This document shows, piece after piece, positions 20,987 through 33,355 of a stretch of DNA of 64,000 nucleotides. The DNA is taken from positions 17,036,823 through 17,100,822 of the forward strand of contig OZ020591.1 of NCBI GenBank assembly GCA_963971535.1, read 5' to 3'. Position numbers and translations under genes: made by a program. The notes under the pieces were generated by a model, which was given only the letters and a program-made list of their open reading frames with translations, was not told the DNA's origin and did no database searches. Source of the stretch: Notolepis coatsorum. Lineage: Eukaryota; Chordata; Actinopteri; Aulopiformes; Paralepididae. Each line of letters starts with the position of its first letter. Position 1 is the stretch's first letter.

Positions 20987-22266
20987 TGTTGTGAAGGGCC
21001 AGATTAAAACTGAGAATCTACCTTTATTGTTTGATATACTTTGTATATTATTTATATATACACGGAATATCCCTTTACCTGCGTTCAAACCAGAGTAATA
21101 TTCGCTCTCCTTAGTGGACAGCGCCCCTAGGCGCCACCTCGCAGGCCCCCAACGCCAGGTTCAAAGACAAGTTCAGGCATGTCAGAACATGCCCGGAGAC
21201 AGCGTATTGATACCAGACAAGGACTGCGGTTTGGGACTAGATAATCACTTAAGTATATATACAGCGCAAGGTGCGCACAGCAGCAGTTCGTTCATCAAGT
21301 CAATCCCGAGTCAGCGGGTGGTGAAGTGAGCACTCGTGCGTTGAGAACTTGTGCGAATAGAATAGTAAAGTGTCAGAGTTTAATGCAGTAACGTCAAGTT
21401 CGACCTAATCTAATAAGTAAATAGTCGTTCATTTATTGTATATCGTGTGGCCACAGTTCGTTCGTGTGTAGCATTACCCAGCGGTTCGTCGTGTTTTAGC
21501 TAGTGTACCTTAGCCAGGGTGTGTGGCCCAAATACGTGCCCACACCCGAGGAGGCCTAGTCGGAGAACCGTTGGACATGTGCACAGGAGAACCAACGTCG
21601 GCGATTGCAGAACCATTACCGGTTGGATTATATTGATTTGGAACGTGTTACCCGGAGAAGAGCCTCGTTGATTTCAACTATCGTTTGGGATTCAACCTCG
21701 TGAGGATTACAACTCGGGCTGGCCTCATGGACAGAGGCTGGCTAGCTGTCATCAGTGCTATCGAGCATTTGGATTACAACTATTGCTTTGCTGCTGATCG
21801 TGGGATTTACAAGGACCGACTCCTGTACGTGGAGTCTCTTTATTCTTCATTGAATCAGACGGAGTATCCGAACATTCCTCTACCCTCCAGGCCTTACACC
21901 CCCGGAGGGAACCCATTGTCTCCAGGCGGTATCAGCGTTGCCTTATATAGTTGCTATTGTACGACAGGTGGTGTCAACTTAGACCCATCGTAGGATTCCT
22001 GCTATTCTTAGTGACTCATGCTATTGACTGACTTTACGCATATTCTTCGCCATACAAGCGCAACCCTAATTCTCATTCTGTAACCTAATGTTGCATAATA
22101 ATAAAATACCCTCAAATACTATTTCTTTGTCAATGCCGTGTTCTTGTGAGTGTTCACCATCTATATTTGATGTACTGTCTGGCCAGTAATTAAAGTACAT
22201 AACTAGCAGTGGTTTAATCTATCACAATCTTTAATACAGTCAGGGTTTTGTAACCCCTCAGTTACA
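20987..22266 (+). repeat. 5' LTR of the BEL/Pao element
   Basis: 1280 bp, TG…CA ends. Contains AATAAAATACCC near 22100 as polyadenylation signal candidate and a TATATATAC box near 21255. Nearly identical to the LTR at 28486-29749. Confidence 0.9.
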
Positions 22267-22268
22267 AT

Positions 22269-22285
22269 TGGTCCTTCGAGCCGGA
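22269..22285 (+). promoter_or_regulatory. tRNA-Tyr primer binding site of the BEL/Pao element
   Basis: TGGTCCTTCGAGCCGGA, exact complement of the 3' end of vertebrate tRNA-Tyr, 2 nt after the LTR. Identical to the site of the retroviral fossil. Confidence 0.85.
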
Positions 22286-22324
22286 GGGTATCAGTGTAAT
22301 ATTTAATATAATATTAATATTGAC

Positions 22325-23353
22325 ATGGCCAGCGGTGAACACTCTCCAAGCGGCTCCCCTAAGCTAGAACGCCCGCAGCGCAAACGTCAGCTACCTCCAT
22401 ATCTGGAGGACTTCGCTTTCGTTCTACCCCCTAGCTTATCTAAACAGACGTTAAATACGGATAAATCGGATAGTTTAAGCATGTCCAATCCTATCGACTT
22501 GGCGACCCTGCCAGTAGAGACCCCAGTGGGTTCAAACGAAACTGACTTAGCTCACGGGGGGGACCAAGTGGGACATGACGTGACTATACCTCCAGACAGC
22601 GTCACCGGGATAGACCCCGGAGCGCTCCAGGATAAAGAAAGCGCTCCAGGGATAGAACCCGACACACAACCAAGAGAAGAGTACCGCGCTCAGGAGATAG
22701 ACCTCGGAGCGCGCCAGGAGAACAGATCTCCAACAAGCCCTGTCGGCACCCGATCACCTCCGTCAGTGTCATCCCCCAGCGAGGCGGACCAGATACTGGC
22801 GCAAGCCTTGATCGCCACGCTGACAGCCTCAACCGAAAGAGACCGACTCCAGGGTGAGCGCGACCGGCTTCAAGCAAAGACGCTTAGTGAGCGCGAACAC
22901 TCTGCCACGGAAAGAGAGCGCCTCCACGCGCAACTCCAAGCGCAAGCCCTTAGTGAGCGCGAACAATCTGCTACGGAACGAGAGCGCCTCCGGGCGCAAC
23001 AATTAAGTGAGCGCGAACACTCTGCCGTGGAACGAGAGCGCCTTCAGGCTCAACAAATGAGCGAGCGCGAACAACGAGAGCGCCTCCAGGCGCAACAATT
23101 AAGCGAGCGCGAACACTCTGCAGCGGAACGAGAGCGCCTCCACGCGCAACTCCAAGCGCAAGCCCTTAGTGAGCGCGAACACTCTGCAACGGAACGAGAG
23201 CACCTCCAGGCGCAACAGCGGAGTGAGGACGACCGTATCAGACTGGAGGAGAGGCGCCTTCAGACGGAAGAGAACGAGACCGCGCCAATGCACAGCGCGA
23301 CGCCGCCAATACGCAGCGCGAAGCAGAGCGCGACCGGCTGCAGGCGCAGATGA
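22325..23353 (+). pseudogene. BEL gag N-terminal part with heptad-like repeats (fossil)
   Basis: The frame starts MASGEHSPSGSPKLERPQRK and from about residue 170 to 310 consists of diverged copies of a unit like LSEREHSATERERLHAQ, strongly charged and predicted to be a long alpha-helical coiled coil. The repeats are visible in the DNA as well (22830-23235). Confidence 0.7.
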
Positions 23354-23645
23354 TAGAACAATTGATCGCCAGGGCGACACCCCCTCTCTCCGCACGGAGC
23401 TCCAGGAGATCATCATGACAAGGGTCTAGGGAACCTTCCCCTACCCGACAAAGCTACCCGGGACCCGGCCAACAGGAGGCCAACAGGAGGAACCTATCTA
23501 CATCTCCGAGCCCCCTCCCCGACCGGTCCATACGAGACCCAGCCAACGGGAAGAACCGGCCTACGTCGCCGAGAGACTAACTAGAAGACTCCAGGACCTA
23601 GAAGAGGAAGAGGAGGAATATCAAGCCCACCAGCACGAACATACT

Positions 23646-25040
23646 TTGGACCAGGAGGCCCAGTACAGCCCCGACTTCAGCCCCGAGTCACTGCACTACA
23701 AACCCCCTACCCAACTCAAGGGTGAGTTTGATGTACAGTCAGCACCGAGGAACAGCACCTGGGGACCCGGCCTCTGGTACCCACCAAGTACTAACCCACG
23801 ACCACACGTACGGGGAGACTCGCCCAGGAGGCCTCTTCCCCTACGCTCACCAATGTACCAGCCATCCATGGCATCGTACCTTGGCACACCGACGTTCCCA
23901 GACTTTACGCGCGAGGACAGAGCACAGTACACGGAATTACGCATGTGTTTGGAGACTATGATGTCCGACGTCCACGACGAGTCGTATAAATATGCCATCC
24001 TCCTCAAGCATCTCAAGGTGCCCAGAGCGCATAACATAGCGCTGGCATATTCCAACTCAAGCACCCCATACTCCGCGGCTCTGGTGGCCCTCGACCAGCG
24101 TTATGGACGCATATGGGATTACGTGATCCAAGAAATACGGGATATCGACCGCCTCCCCCCAGCCAAAGACAATAGAGCACTGGATGACCTCTCTATCAAG
24201 GTACAATCCCTCGTGGGGATGCTGGGGTCCCAAAAGGAGAAGGGGAGATATGAACTGTATGCAAATTCTAATGTGGAGCGAATACTGGAGAAGCTCCCTC
24301 CAGCCCGCCAAGAGCGTTTTCGGCGGCAGAGAGACCACCGTGACCCCAACGGCCCAGAGCCATCCCTCCTAGACCTGGCTGCTTTCCTCGCAAGGGAAGT
24401 TAGCAGTCTACGACTGGACACATTCGTGTGGAGTGGCTCTAGCCCAAGAGATGGACCTCGGAGGTCCAACGATAACCGCCGGTCAGTGACAGTTATGCAC
24501 CAGGCCGAGTCAGTGCCGCAGCACAAGAACCACAGCACCCCCCACGCGAAGGGGAAGTGGAAGATTGTATGCCAGTACTGTGAAAATGAACATTGGCTGT
24601 CTCAATGTGACACCTTCAAGAAGCTGACCGCTGACGAGGTGAGTCAGTGGATCAAAGCCAACCGCTGCTGCTTCCGCTGCGCGCGCAGCCATATGGCAGC
24701 TGAGTGCCGCCTAAAGAAAAGATGCAGCAAGTGCGACGGCGCCCACTTGGAGGTCCTACACGACAGCAACAAGAAGAAACCCGTACCCCCAAGCAGCTCG
24801 AGAGTGAACGTCATGTACATAGACCCTGCGAAGAGCGGGAGCTCCCGAGTGCTCTTGAAGGTGGTCCGAGTGCTCTTAAGCTACGAGGACAAGGTCATGG
24901 ACACTTACGCCGTCCTAGATGATGGGTCAGAAAAGACTCTCCTCCTCGCATCCGCCGCAGCCCGGCTGGGTCTGCGGGGGAACGAAGAAACAATGACAAT
25001 CCGTACCATTAGAAGAGACTTGAAGACCATAAAGGGTTAA
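23646..25040 (+). pseudogene. BEL gag capsid, zinc knuckles and protease (fossil)
   Basis: The frame holds a Pao-type capsid region (…NVERILEKLPPARQERF…), two Cys/His boxes (CQYCENEHWLSQC and CCFRCARSHMAAEC, followed by CSKCDGAHLEVLH) as in BEL/Pao gag, and the protease start YAVLDDGSEKTLL. Confidence 0.8.
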
Positions 25041-25666
25041 AATGTCTCCTTCACGATAGCAGCGGTCGAGCAGCCCGAGAAGCAGTATAGCATCACTAAC
25101 GCCTTCACCAGCCACGACATAGGCCTGTCACGGTACACCTACCCCATCACAAAGCTGACGGAGAAATACGTGCACCTACGTCAACTACCTATACCGCTCA
25201 TCGATGACGCCACCCCGACCCTGCTCATAGGATCCGACCACGCACACCTCATCGTCCCAACGGACCGGGTCCACATCGGGCCCAGAGGCTGTCCAGCAGC
25301 GGTCGAGACCCGTTTGGGTTGGACACTACAAGGCCCCCTCTCCGGGTCTTCCAACCGACCGACAGCCCCTCGCTGCCTCTACACGAGGATAAACGAAGAC
25401 GACACCACCCTCTTGCAGCACGTCGAGAGGCTATGGACATTAGACGCGATGCCCTTTAAGAATGAAAAGAAACTCGTTCGCTCAAAGGAAGACACTTATG
25501 CCATAGCCCTCCTCGAGCAGAAGACAAAGAGTCGAGGTCAACGGAGTGATGAGATAGGCAACTCCACTCTTGAGGCGAGAGGGTATGCCCACCCTCCACG
25601 CCTCAAAAGAAGCGACAGAGCGATATCTACTGAACACCGAGCGGCGTCTAGCCAAAGACAGCCACT

Positions 25667-26710
25667 GTGTACCGCGCTGAGATCGACAAGCTGATCGCCG
25701 CGGGACACATAAAGAAAATTGACATTCAAGAGGCCGACCAGACGACTGAATCCTGGTACGTGCCCCACCACAAGGTCCACCACAACGGCAAGGATCGCAT
25801 TGTATTCAACTGCAGCTACCAGATCGGACTACAGAATCTGAATAAAGAACTCTTGCCCGGCCCGACACTCGGCCCCTCTCTCCTCGGCGTACTACTACGT
25901 TTCCGCCAAGACAAGGTGGCCATCAGCGTGGCGACATCAAAGGGATGTTCCTGCAGGTGCGACTAGTGGAGGACAAGCCCCTGCTGCGGTTTACTATGGA
26001 GAGAGAGGATCAACGATGAGCAACCATCCATCTACCAATGGGAGGTCCTCCCCTTCGGCACCACATGCAGCCCATGCTGTGCTACGTTCGCACTTCAAAA
26101 ACATGTGACAGAAGACCCTGAAGCTGACGAGGAGGTCAGACAAAGTGTAGAGAGGAGTTTCTACGTGGACAACTGTCTGCAAAGCGTCTCGATGCCAGAA
26201 GAAGCCGAAGCCCTCCTGCTCAAGCTCCGCGCCTCACTGATCAAAGGCGGCTTTGATCTCCGGCAGTGGGCCAGCAGTGACCCTCAAGTACTTTGCAGCC
26301 TCTCCCCAGAGACAAAGGCAGCAAGCAGCGAGACCTGGATGGCGACCACCCCAGGTGAAGCACAGGAAATGACATTGGGCCTAGTCTGGCGATTCAAAAC
26401 AGACTCGCTCCATTACAAATACACACCCCTGACCCCGGAGCAGGGAAGGTCGACCCCTCTACCGACCACCAGACGGAGCGTATACAGAACACTCGCAAGT
26501 CAATACGACCCGCTGGGGTGTATCCTACCTTACACCACTCGGGCGAAAATGATTGTACGAGAGCTGTGGGACAAGGAACAGGGCTGGTACGACCCCATAC
26601 CCGACCACCTAGCTTCCACCTGGAGAGAGTGGGAGAGAGAACTCAGCTCGCTCCAAAATGTGAACATACGCCGGAGCTACTTCCCACCCACAGTGCGGCT
26701 GGAGACCTGA
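25667..26710 (+). pseudogene. BEL reverse transcriptase region (fossil)
   Basis: Visible BEL/Pao RT landmarks: SWYVPHHKVHH, RIVFNCSYQ, GPSLLGVLLRFRQ, the SFYVDNCLQS catalytic strand, and the DPLGCILPYTTRAKM box. Part of the broken pol. Confidence 0.8.
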
Positions 26711-26868
26711 TTTGATTTGATTTGATTTTTTTTTTATTTGAAGTCTTTATTTCGAACATGCAATGAATACAACAAACAATAACAAAAAAGAAAAACAACT
26801 CAATCTGCATGTTCGAAAAGGAGTAGGAAGAAGTATACACTTATTTAATCCTACCCCTTTTCCACACT
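26707..26868 (-). mobile_element. LINE 3' tail inserted in the BEL element
   Basis: On the minus strand: GGAAAAGGGGTAGGATTAAA …CTTCTTCCTACTCCTTTTCG, AACATGCA…, AATAAAGACTTC and an A-run with a TTTGA-type (ATCAA) tail at 26707-26730. This is a common fish LINE 3' end; its insertion postdates the BEL. Confidence 0.65.
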
Positions 26869-26869
26869 G

Positions 26870-27281
26870 CCAGATGGACCTGCACGTCTTCAGTGACGCC
26901 TCGGAAGTAGCCTACGGTTCGGTGGCTTACTTGCGGGCCCGAGAGGAGGGAGGAGAAATACACACAGCCTTCATCCTGGCTCGCTCAAGGATAGCCCCCC
27001 GCAAGCAACAATCGATCCCGCGTCTAGAGCTCTGCGCAGCTCTGGTAGGCGCGCAACTCGCCACGTTAATCCAACGTGAACTCACCATCCCGGTGCAAAG
27101 AACAATCTTGTGGTCAGACTCCATGACCGTACTCGCATGGATCCAGTCCGATTCTTGTAGATACAAGGTCTTCGTGGGAGTCAGAATCACAGAGATTCAA
27201 GACCTGGTAGGATCAGCGTGCTGGAGGTACGTGGACACGAAACAGAACCCAGCCGATGTCATCACACGGGGATGTCCCTAG
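26870..27281 (+). pseudogene. BEL RNase H region (fossil)
   Basis: LHVFSDASEVAYGSVAY, RLELCAALVGAQL, ILWSDSMTVLAWIQ and YVDTKQNPADVITRGC are the canonical RNase H-like boxes of BEL/Pao pol. Confidence 0.85.
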
Positions 27282-27289
27282 ATGACCTC

Positions 27290-28391
27290 ACACGTCCCAA
27301 TATCTATAGTGACGGTCCTGAGTTCCTCAAGCTCCCGGAGGAGGAGTGGCCTACCCCCACCCCACGGGAGGCTAGTCAAGAGGAGGCAGAGATCAAGAAA
27401 TCTATGTTCTGTGGGTTGACGCACATCCCAGTCCCCACTGACCCTAACATAGACGACTGCCTCACCTTTGAGAGTGCGCAGCTAAAAACATTCCTGTGAC
27501 ACCACCCTGAGGTTCCCCCCACTACAGACATTGGCGCATCGAACTACGCAGAGGCAGAACTCCTTCTGCTACAGCGAGCCCAAAGAGACTCGTTCCCCGA
27601 CGAGCTAGACTGCCTGCAGGGAACAAAGCCAATCCCGTCAGACAGCAGACTGCTCCACTTGGCCCCTGAGCGCGACACCCATGGCCTCATCAGGGTGGGT
27701 GGTCGTCTGAGACGGGCCCCGGACTTAGCGGATGACGTCAAGTATCCTATAGTCCTCAACAGCCGACACAAGGTCACTGAGCTCATCATAAAGAAATACG
27801 ACGAGGATGTGCACCACGCTGGGGCAGAGAGTCTTCGCTGAGATCCGACGTCGTTACTGGATACTGCAAGGAAGAGAAGCAGTACGTCGCTTCCAGCGGA
27901 CCTGTCTAGACTGTCGCAAGTGGCGAGCACAACGCCCTCGAGTACGTCTCAAGTGATGTAGCAGATGTCGACCCAGTCACCCCAACACTCTCTTGATGGT
28001 GCGGCTGGACCCTGCGCTTCCACAGACGGTGTACAGAATTGAAGAAGCGAACGGCCGAAGAATGTGGAGGTACAGTCAAATATTGGCTGACAAGTTTTGG
28101 AACAGTTTCCTCCTCCACTACCTACCGTCTCTCCAAACCCGTCAGAAGTGGGTAAAGGACAGAGACAACTTACAAGTGGACACAGTCGTTATGATCATAG
28201 ACCAGTCACTACCCCGAGCTATGTGGCCGGCCAGCCGCGTAAGCAAAGTGATCACTGGTGCCGACGGAAAGGTCAGAGCGGCAGAAGTTATTGTCCCAGG
28301 GCGGACCTACACCGGACCCGTGGCGAGGCTGATAGAGTTGCCGAGGCTCCCTGACTCCCCTGATGACGATCATGACCCACTGACTTTGTAG
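27290..28391 (+). pseudogene. BEL integrase-side region (fossil)
   Basis: Contains GLIRVGGRLRRAP, the zinc-binding box HHAGAESL then CLDCRKWRAQ, and the C-terminal DUF5641-like part with FWNSFLLHYLPSLQTRQKW and WPASRVSKVITGADGKVR. Part of the broken pol. Confidence 0.75.
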
Positions 28392-28485
28392 ATTGCCCTA
28401 CTCCCCACAACAGACATTGAGCAGTTGACTGGACTATTAATCTGTCTCCCTTAACTAATTAGGTGCGGACTAATTAGGAGGCGGC

Positions 28486-29749
28486 TGTTGTGAAGGGCCA
28501 GATTAAAACTGAGAATCTACCTTTATTGTTTGATATACTTTGTATATTATTTATATATACACGGAATATCCCTTTACCTGCGTTCAAACCAGAGTAATAT
28601 TCGCTCTCCTTATTGGACAGCGCCCCTAGGCGCCACCTCGCAGGCCCCCAACGCCAGGTTCAAAGACAAGTTCAGGCATGTCAGAACATGCCCGGAGACA
28701 GCGTATTGATACCAGACAAGCACTGCGGTTTGGGACTAGATAATCACTTAAGTATATATACAGCGCAAGGTGCGCACAGCAGCAGTTCGTTCATCAAGTC
28801 AATCCCGAGTCAGCGGGTGGTGAAGTGAGCACTCGTGCGTTGAGAACATGTGCGAATAGAATAGTAAAGTGTCAGAGTTTAATGCAGTAACGTCAAGTTC
28901 GACCTAATCTAATGTGAAGTAAATAGTCGTTAATTTATTGTATATCGTGCGGCCACAGTTCGTTCGTGTGTAGCATTACCCAGCGGTTCGTCGTGTTTTA
29001 GCTAGTGTATACGAATACGTGCCCACACCCGAGGAGGCCTAGTCGGAGAACCGTTGGACATGTGCACAGGAGAACCAACGTCGGCGATTGCAGAACCATT
29101 ACCGGTTGGATTATATTGATTTGGAACGTGTTACCCGGAGAAGAGCCTCGTTGATTTCCACTATCGTTTGGGATTCAACCTCGTGAGGATTACAACTCGG
29201 GCTGGCCTCATGGACAGAGGCTGGCTAGCTGTCATCAGTGCTATCTAGCATTTGGATTACAACTATTGCTTTGCTGCTGATCGTGGGATTTACAAGGACC
29301 GACTCCTGTACGTGGAGTCTCTTTATTCTTCATTGAATCAGACGGAGTATCCGAACATTCCTCTACCCTCCAGGCCTTACACCCCCGGAGGGAACCCATT
29401 GTCTCCAGGCGGTATCAGCGTTTCCTTATATAGTTGCTATTGTACGACAGGTGGTGTCAACTTAGACCCATCGTAGGATTCCTGCTATTCTTAGTGACTC
29501 ATGCTATTGACTGACTTTACGCATATTCTTCGCCATACAAGCGCGACCCTAATTCTCATTCTGTAACCTAATGTTGCATAATAATAAAATACCCTCAAAT
29601 ACTATTTCTTTGTCAATGCCGTGTTCTTGTGAGTGTTCACCATCTATATTTGATGTACTGTCTGGCCAGTAATTAAAGTACATAACTAGCAGTGGTTTAA
29701 TCTATCACAATCTTTAATACAGTCAGGGTTTTGTAACCCCTCAGTTACA
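28486..29749 (+). repeat. 3' LTR of the BEL/Pao element
   Basis: 1264 bp, preceded by a purine-rich AATTAGGAGGCGGC that fits a polypurine tract. Matches the 5' LTR throughout. Confidence 0.9.
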
Positions 29750-29754
29750 CATTG

Positions 29755-29930
29755 ACTGCTGTTTTCGGGCCCGTCTAACACTGCCACGCTTTAAAAGATA
29801 GGAGTCCATCACATTGTTTGTAGAGCTATAACTATATTCTATATTATAGCTATGGATACAATACTATGGTCATTTGACAGTGACTTTCTTCCGGTCAATA
29901 ATTTGTCCATGCATACATTTGCGCATTATA
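29755..29930. other. Short unassigned flank
   Basis: Flank between the BEL and the next hAT; no feature recognised. Confidence 0.3.
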
Positions 29931-29938
29931 CCGTGGTG

Positions 29939-30966
29939 TAGGGGTGGACGGTATGGTCTAAAATGTATATCACGGTATAATTGGAAGCATAGACGGTAAC
30001 GGTATATATCACGGTATCATCGTTTTTGATACATTTTTTATTTTTATTTTATAATTTTTTTTTTTTATAAAATATATATATTATATAATTAGACTTGTAC
30101 TTGTATTATCTGCGAGACATCGCCACCATGCAACAAGCTCCACTGTCTGTGTGTACTCTAGTAGCCTCCAGCTACGGCCAGGATTCCCCGGAGCTGCACC
30201 TGGACCTATACTCGAGTAGCCTCGAGCAGAGCTACGGCCAGGATTCTCCGGCGCTGCACCTGGACCCTATTGTATTGGTATAACGTTAGCAAGCCCTCAG
30301 CTCGAATACGCATCGAATCAGTGTTATAAGACATTGATATCACGAGCTATCTGTAGCTACTGCTAGCCGTATATATAACGTTAATACAACGCCTCAGTGA
30401 ATTATTTAGTTCAATGGGACATTTCGTTTTGAACGGTGAACTAACTTGCGTTAACGTGAGCTAACAGGTAGCACACACGTCTCTCTCTACTAGACTTTGT
30501 GGAGCGTTTGTTGATGTCAGGAGCTATCGGTAGCTGGCCGACTAGATACCGTTCGGTTAGACAATGCCTCATCATGTATTAAACTAAAAGTGAATAGTTG
30601 ACTGGGTCATTTTGTAACGGTAGCTAAGATAACGTTAGCTCAGGGAGACGCCGCCGTCTTCCCGACAGCTCCCGTGTCCCGTCCCACTAGACTACTAGAC
30701 CCGTGTTTACATGCGTGCGGTAGGGGCTGGCACGCCCACTGCGCGAAGCCTCCTAAATAACTTTTTCCAGTTCGCACATATCTATTATCTATGACTAATT
30801 CTATCTATTTTTAGGGGCAAATGCGAGTGAAATAGTCGCGCTGTGCTTACATGACGTCATTGCTATTTTAGAGCTGCACTACCGGTTACACGGTATAGTC
30901 AAAATCCATACCGTAGAGCAAATTCATACCGTTTATACCGTATACCGTTTATACCGTCCACCCCTA
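29939..30966. mobile_element. hAT element with TAGGGGTGGAC ends
   Basis: Left TAGGGGTGGACGGTATGG, right inverted CGTCCACCCCTA, flanked by the exact 8-bp duplication CCGTGGTG (29931-29938 and 30967-30974). Subterminal regions repeat the motif ATACCGT/ACGGTAT at least four times on each side. 1028 bp, no transposase frame. Confidence 0.85.
30165..30272 (+). repeat. Two-copy tandem repeat inside the hAT
   Basis: CTACGGCCAGGATTCYCCGG followed by MGCTGCACCTGGACC is present twice, about 57-60 bp apart. Confidence 0.8.
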
Positions 30967-30974
30967 CCGTGGTG

Positions 30975-31340
30975 CATATAAGTGTTTTTAGATTGGTCTG
31001 GGGTAATGCTGAGGAATAGCCTTATGCGTGTATTATACTATAACTGTTGCCGTTTCTTGCCTGGACCAGCTATTATTCTCAAATCAAATCTATATCATAG
31101 GTATTATGTTTCATCATGAATACATGAAGGGGGGGGGGTCGTTTTTTGATGCTTTGATCGTCACCAACGGCATTTGTTGTGGAGTAACATTACACACACG
31201 TTCAGTTCGAGGTGAAGGCATGGTTGGATCAATGCAAGATTGATATCATATAGCCCTTACCTTGACTAGGATGTACCTCAAAAAGAATATTCTAATTATC
31301 TGATCGTGATTCCAAGTATTGATGTCCATCGTGTCACCAA
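30975..31340. other. Unassigned stretch left of the L2 LINE
   Basis: G-run at 31130-31139; no gene or terminal repeat recognised. The 5' end of the neighbouring LINE lies at its right border. Confidence 0.3.
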
Positions 31341-31349
31341 CATAATCCA

Positions 31350-32242
31350 CCACACATCATGCATCGGGAGGTGGGGTCTGCATCCTCACGAACAATCTCT
31401 GGGTTAATCCCAAAGAAGTACATGTCCTCTCAAGTTCATGCTCCCCAGATATGGAACATCTCTCAATCCTGTGCCGTCCGTTCCACCTACCCCGTGAGTT
31501 TACAGCGGTCATCATGTCCGTCGTATATATACCCCCACAGGCAAATACTGGCAAAGCGCTGGTGGAATTACACGACCACCTCAACAGACAACAGATCAAG
31601 CATCCGGACGCAGCGTTGATAGTGGCGGGTGATTTCATCCAGGCGAATCTGAAGAAAGTGATGCCGTCCTTTTTTCAGCACATCGCCTGCTCCACGAGGG
31701 GGAGGAACACACTCGACCATTGTTACACCCCGTTCAGAGCCGGCTACAAAGCTGTAGCGGCTCCGCCATTGATGGGTGCTGCAAGCACGAGCGATCACGA
31801 CTCCATTTTTTTAATCCCTGCATACAAACAAAGATCACGTGACGCCGTCGTGTCACGTGAGACAAAAAAGTGGTCTGACGAATCAGAGGCCACGCTCCAG
31901 GATGCGCTCGCAGACACGGACTGGGACATGTTTCAAGGAAGCGCCAGTGACGTCAGCGAGTACGCTGATACCGTTGTGAGCTACATAACAACAGTAGCTG
32001 ACAGTATTGTCCTCACGAAAAAGGTGCAGGTTTTCCCAAACCGGAAACCTTGGGTGGGCAGTACTATTAGAGCAGCCCTGAACTCTCGCACCACGGCTTA
32101 TAACCTGGGCAGAGAGTCAGGAAATATGGAAGAGTACAAGGCTTCAGTCTACACTCTGCGCAAGGCTGTTAAACTTGCTAAGAGGACATATGCTGATAAA
32201 CTGGAGACACAAATGGCACAAAACGACACAAGAGGCTTGTGA
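31350..32242 (+). pseudogene. L2 LINE endonuclease domain (C-terminal two thirds)
   Basis: GGGVCILTNNLWVNPKEVHV, then VVYIPPQANT, VAGDFIQANLKKVMP, LDHCYTPF and SDHDSIFLIP mark an APE-type endonuclease, with the catalytic SDH at the end. It is followed by the linker typical of L2 ORF2. A TGA ends the frame at 32242 where the homologous protein would continue. Confidence 0.8.
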
Positions 32243-32938
32243 CGGGGACTGAAGACAATAACTGACTACAAAGTCAGCGCCCCCTCAATGGGGAGCGACA
32301 ACGCCTCTCTCGCGGACAAACTCAACTCGGTTCGGTGTAGACAGTGTCGCCGCTAGCCCTCTGGCTAGTAGGGATGGGAATCGAAAACCGGTTCCCATTG
32401 GGAACCGGTTCCTAATTGGCCGATGCCTGGAACCGTGTGGCTCCTGTGACTTTCGATTCCCTTATCGCTGCCTACAGTTGCGCAATAACGTTACGTTACC
32501 ATGTAGCCATGGCAGACTCTATTTGATTCCTTAAGGGCTCGAAATTGCCTGGGTTTTGGTAATATGCTCCCGAAATGCTCCCGCTGTTTGGCTACTTCTA
32601 TGTGCAGTGAAAACTACTTGAATGCTTTAGAACATTGTCATTGATTTAGTTTAGGGTGAGCTAAAATTAGCCGCGGAGCTAACGTGAGCTAACGCTATTT
32701 AATCAACCTCACAAAGAGAGATAAACAGCTGACAGCGGATAGTACAGGTACAAATACAATAAAACAGCAGGTGGGGGCTGTTGTGTAAACCTTGTACTCT
32801 TTAGTTCACATATAATGAGAGACGCGAGTGCTTGTTTACAAGTCTGTAAAGTGTAAACCAGGAAGTACAGTGGTGCAACATACAAATGTGTCCGTGTAGC
32901 AACACAAGCCAATACATAAAGGACAGGGGCCCGGGGAG

Positions 32939-33134
<196 letters not shown>

Positions 33135-33355
33135 CAGAAGTCAGAGGAATAACAACCTGTTATTCAATAGATTAAATTAGTTTAAGAATAAAAAAATAAA
33201 TACATTTTAAGAGAATCTCAAATACATTATTTTATTTAAGTGTAGGCTATAGTTAATGTTTTATTTTTTACAGTTTTTGTATTTTTCTGACATGGGGGCT
33301 CAACAATAAATGACAATCAGAAATGTCAAGTTGCATGTTGTTATTCTAACCAGCT

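Larger units (their letters stand above)
20987..29749 (+). mobile_element. BEL/Pao LTR retrotransposon (fossil)
   Basis: Two LTRs (20987-22266 and 28486-29749) with TGTTGTGAAG…GTTACA ends, flanked by the exact 5-bp duplication CATTG (20982-20986 and 29750-29754). Between them: tRNA-Tyr primer site, gag, zinc knuckles and protease, RT, RNase H, and the outer parts of integrase. The LTRs differ at roughly ten bases plus two small indels over ~1.26 kb, about 99% identity, so the insertion is young by the standard of the other fossils here. Nevertheless the coding region is broken, with several breaks, and a LINE tail has inserted at about 26707-26868. Confidence 0.9.

Noticed and set aside
21114-21993. 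Open frames repeated at 28613-28828 and 29252-29476
   Set aside because: They are in the two BEL LTRs and show no protein features.
23099-24538. Long antisense frames in the BEL gag region
   Set aside because: Shadows of the gag frames; GC-rich repetitive codons keep the opposite strand open.
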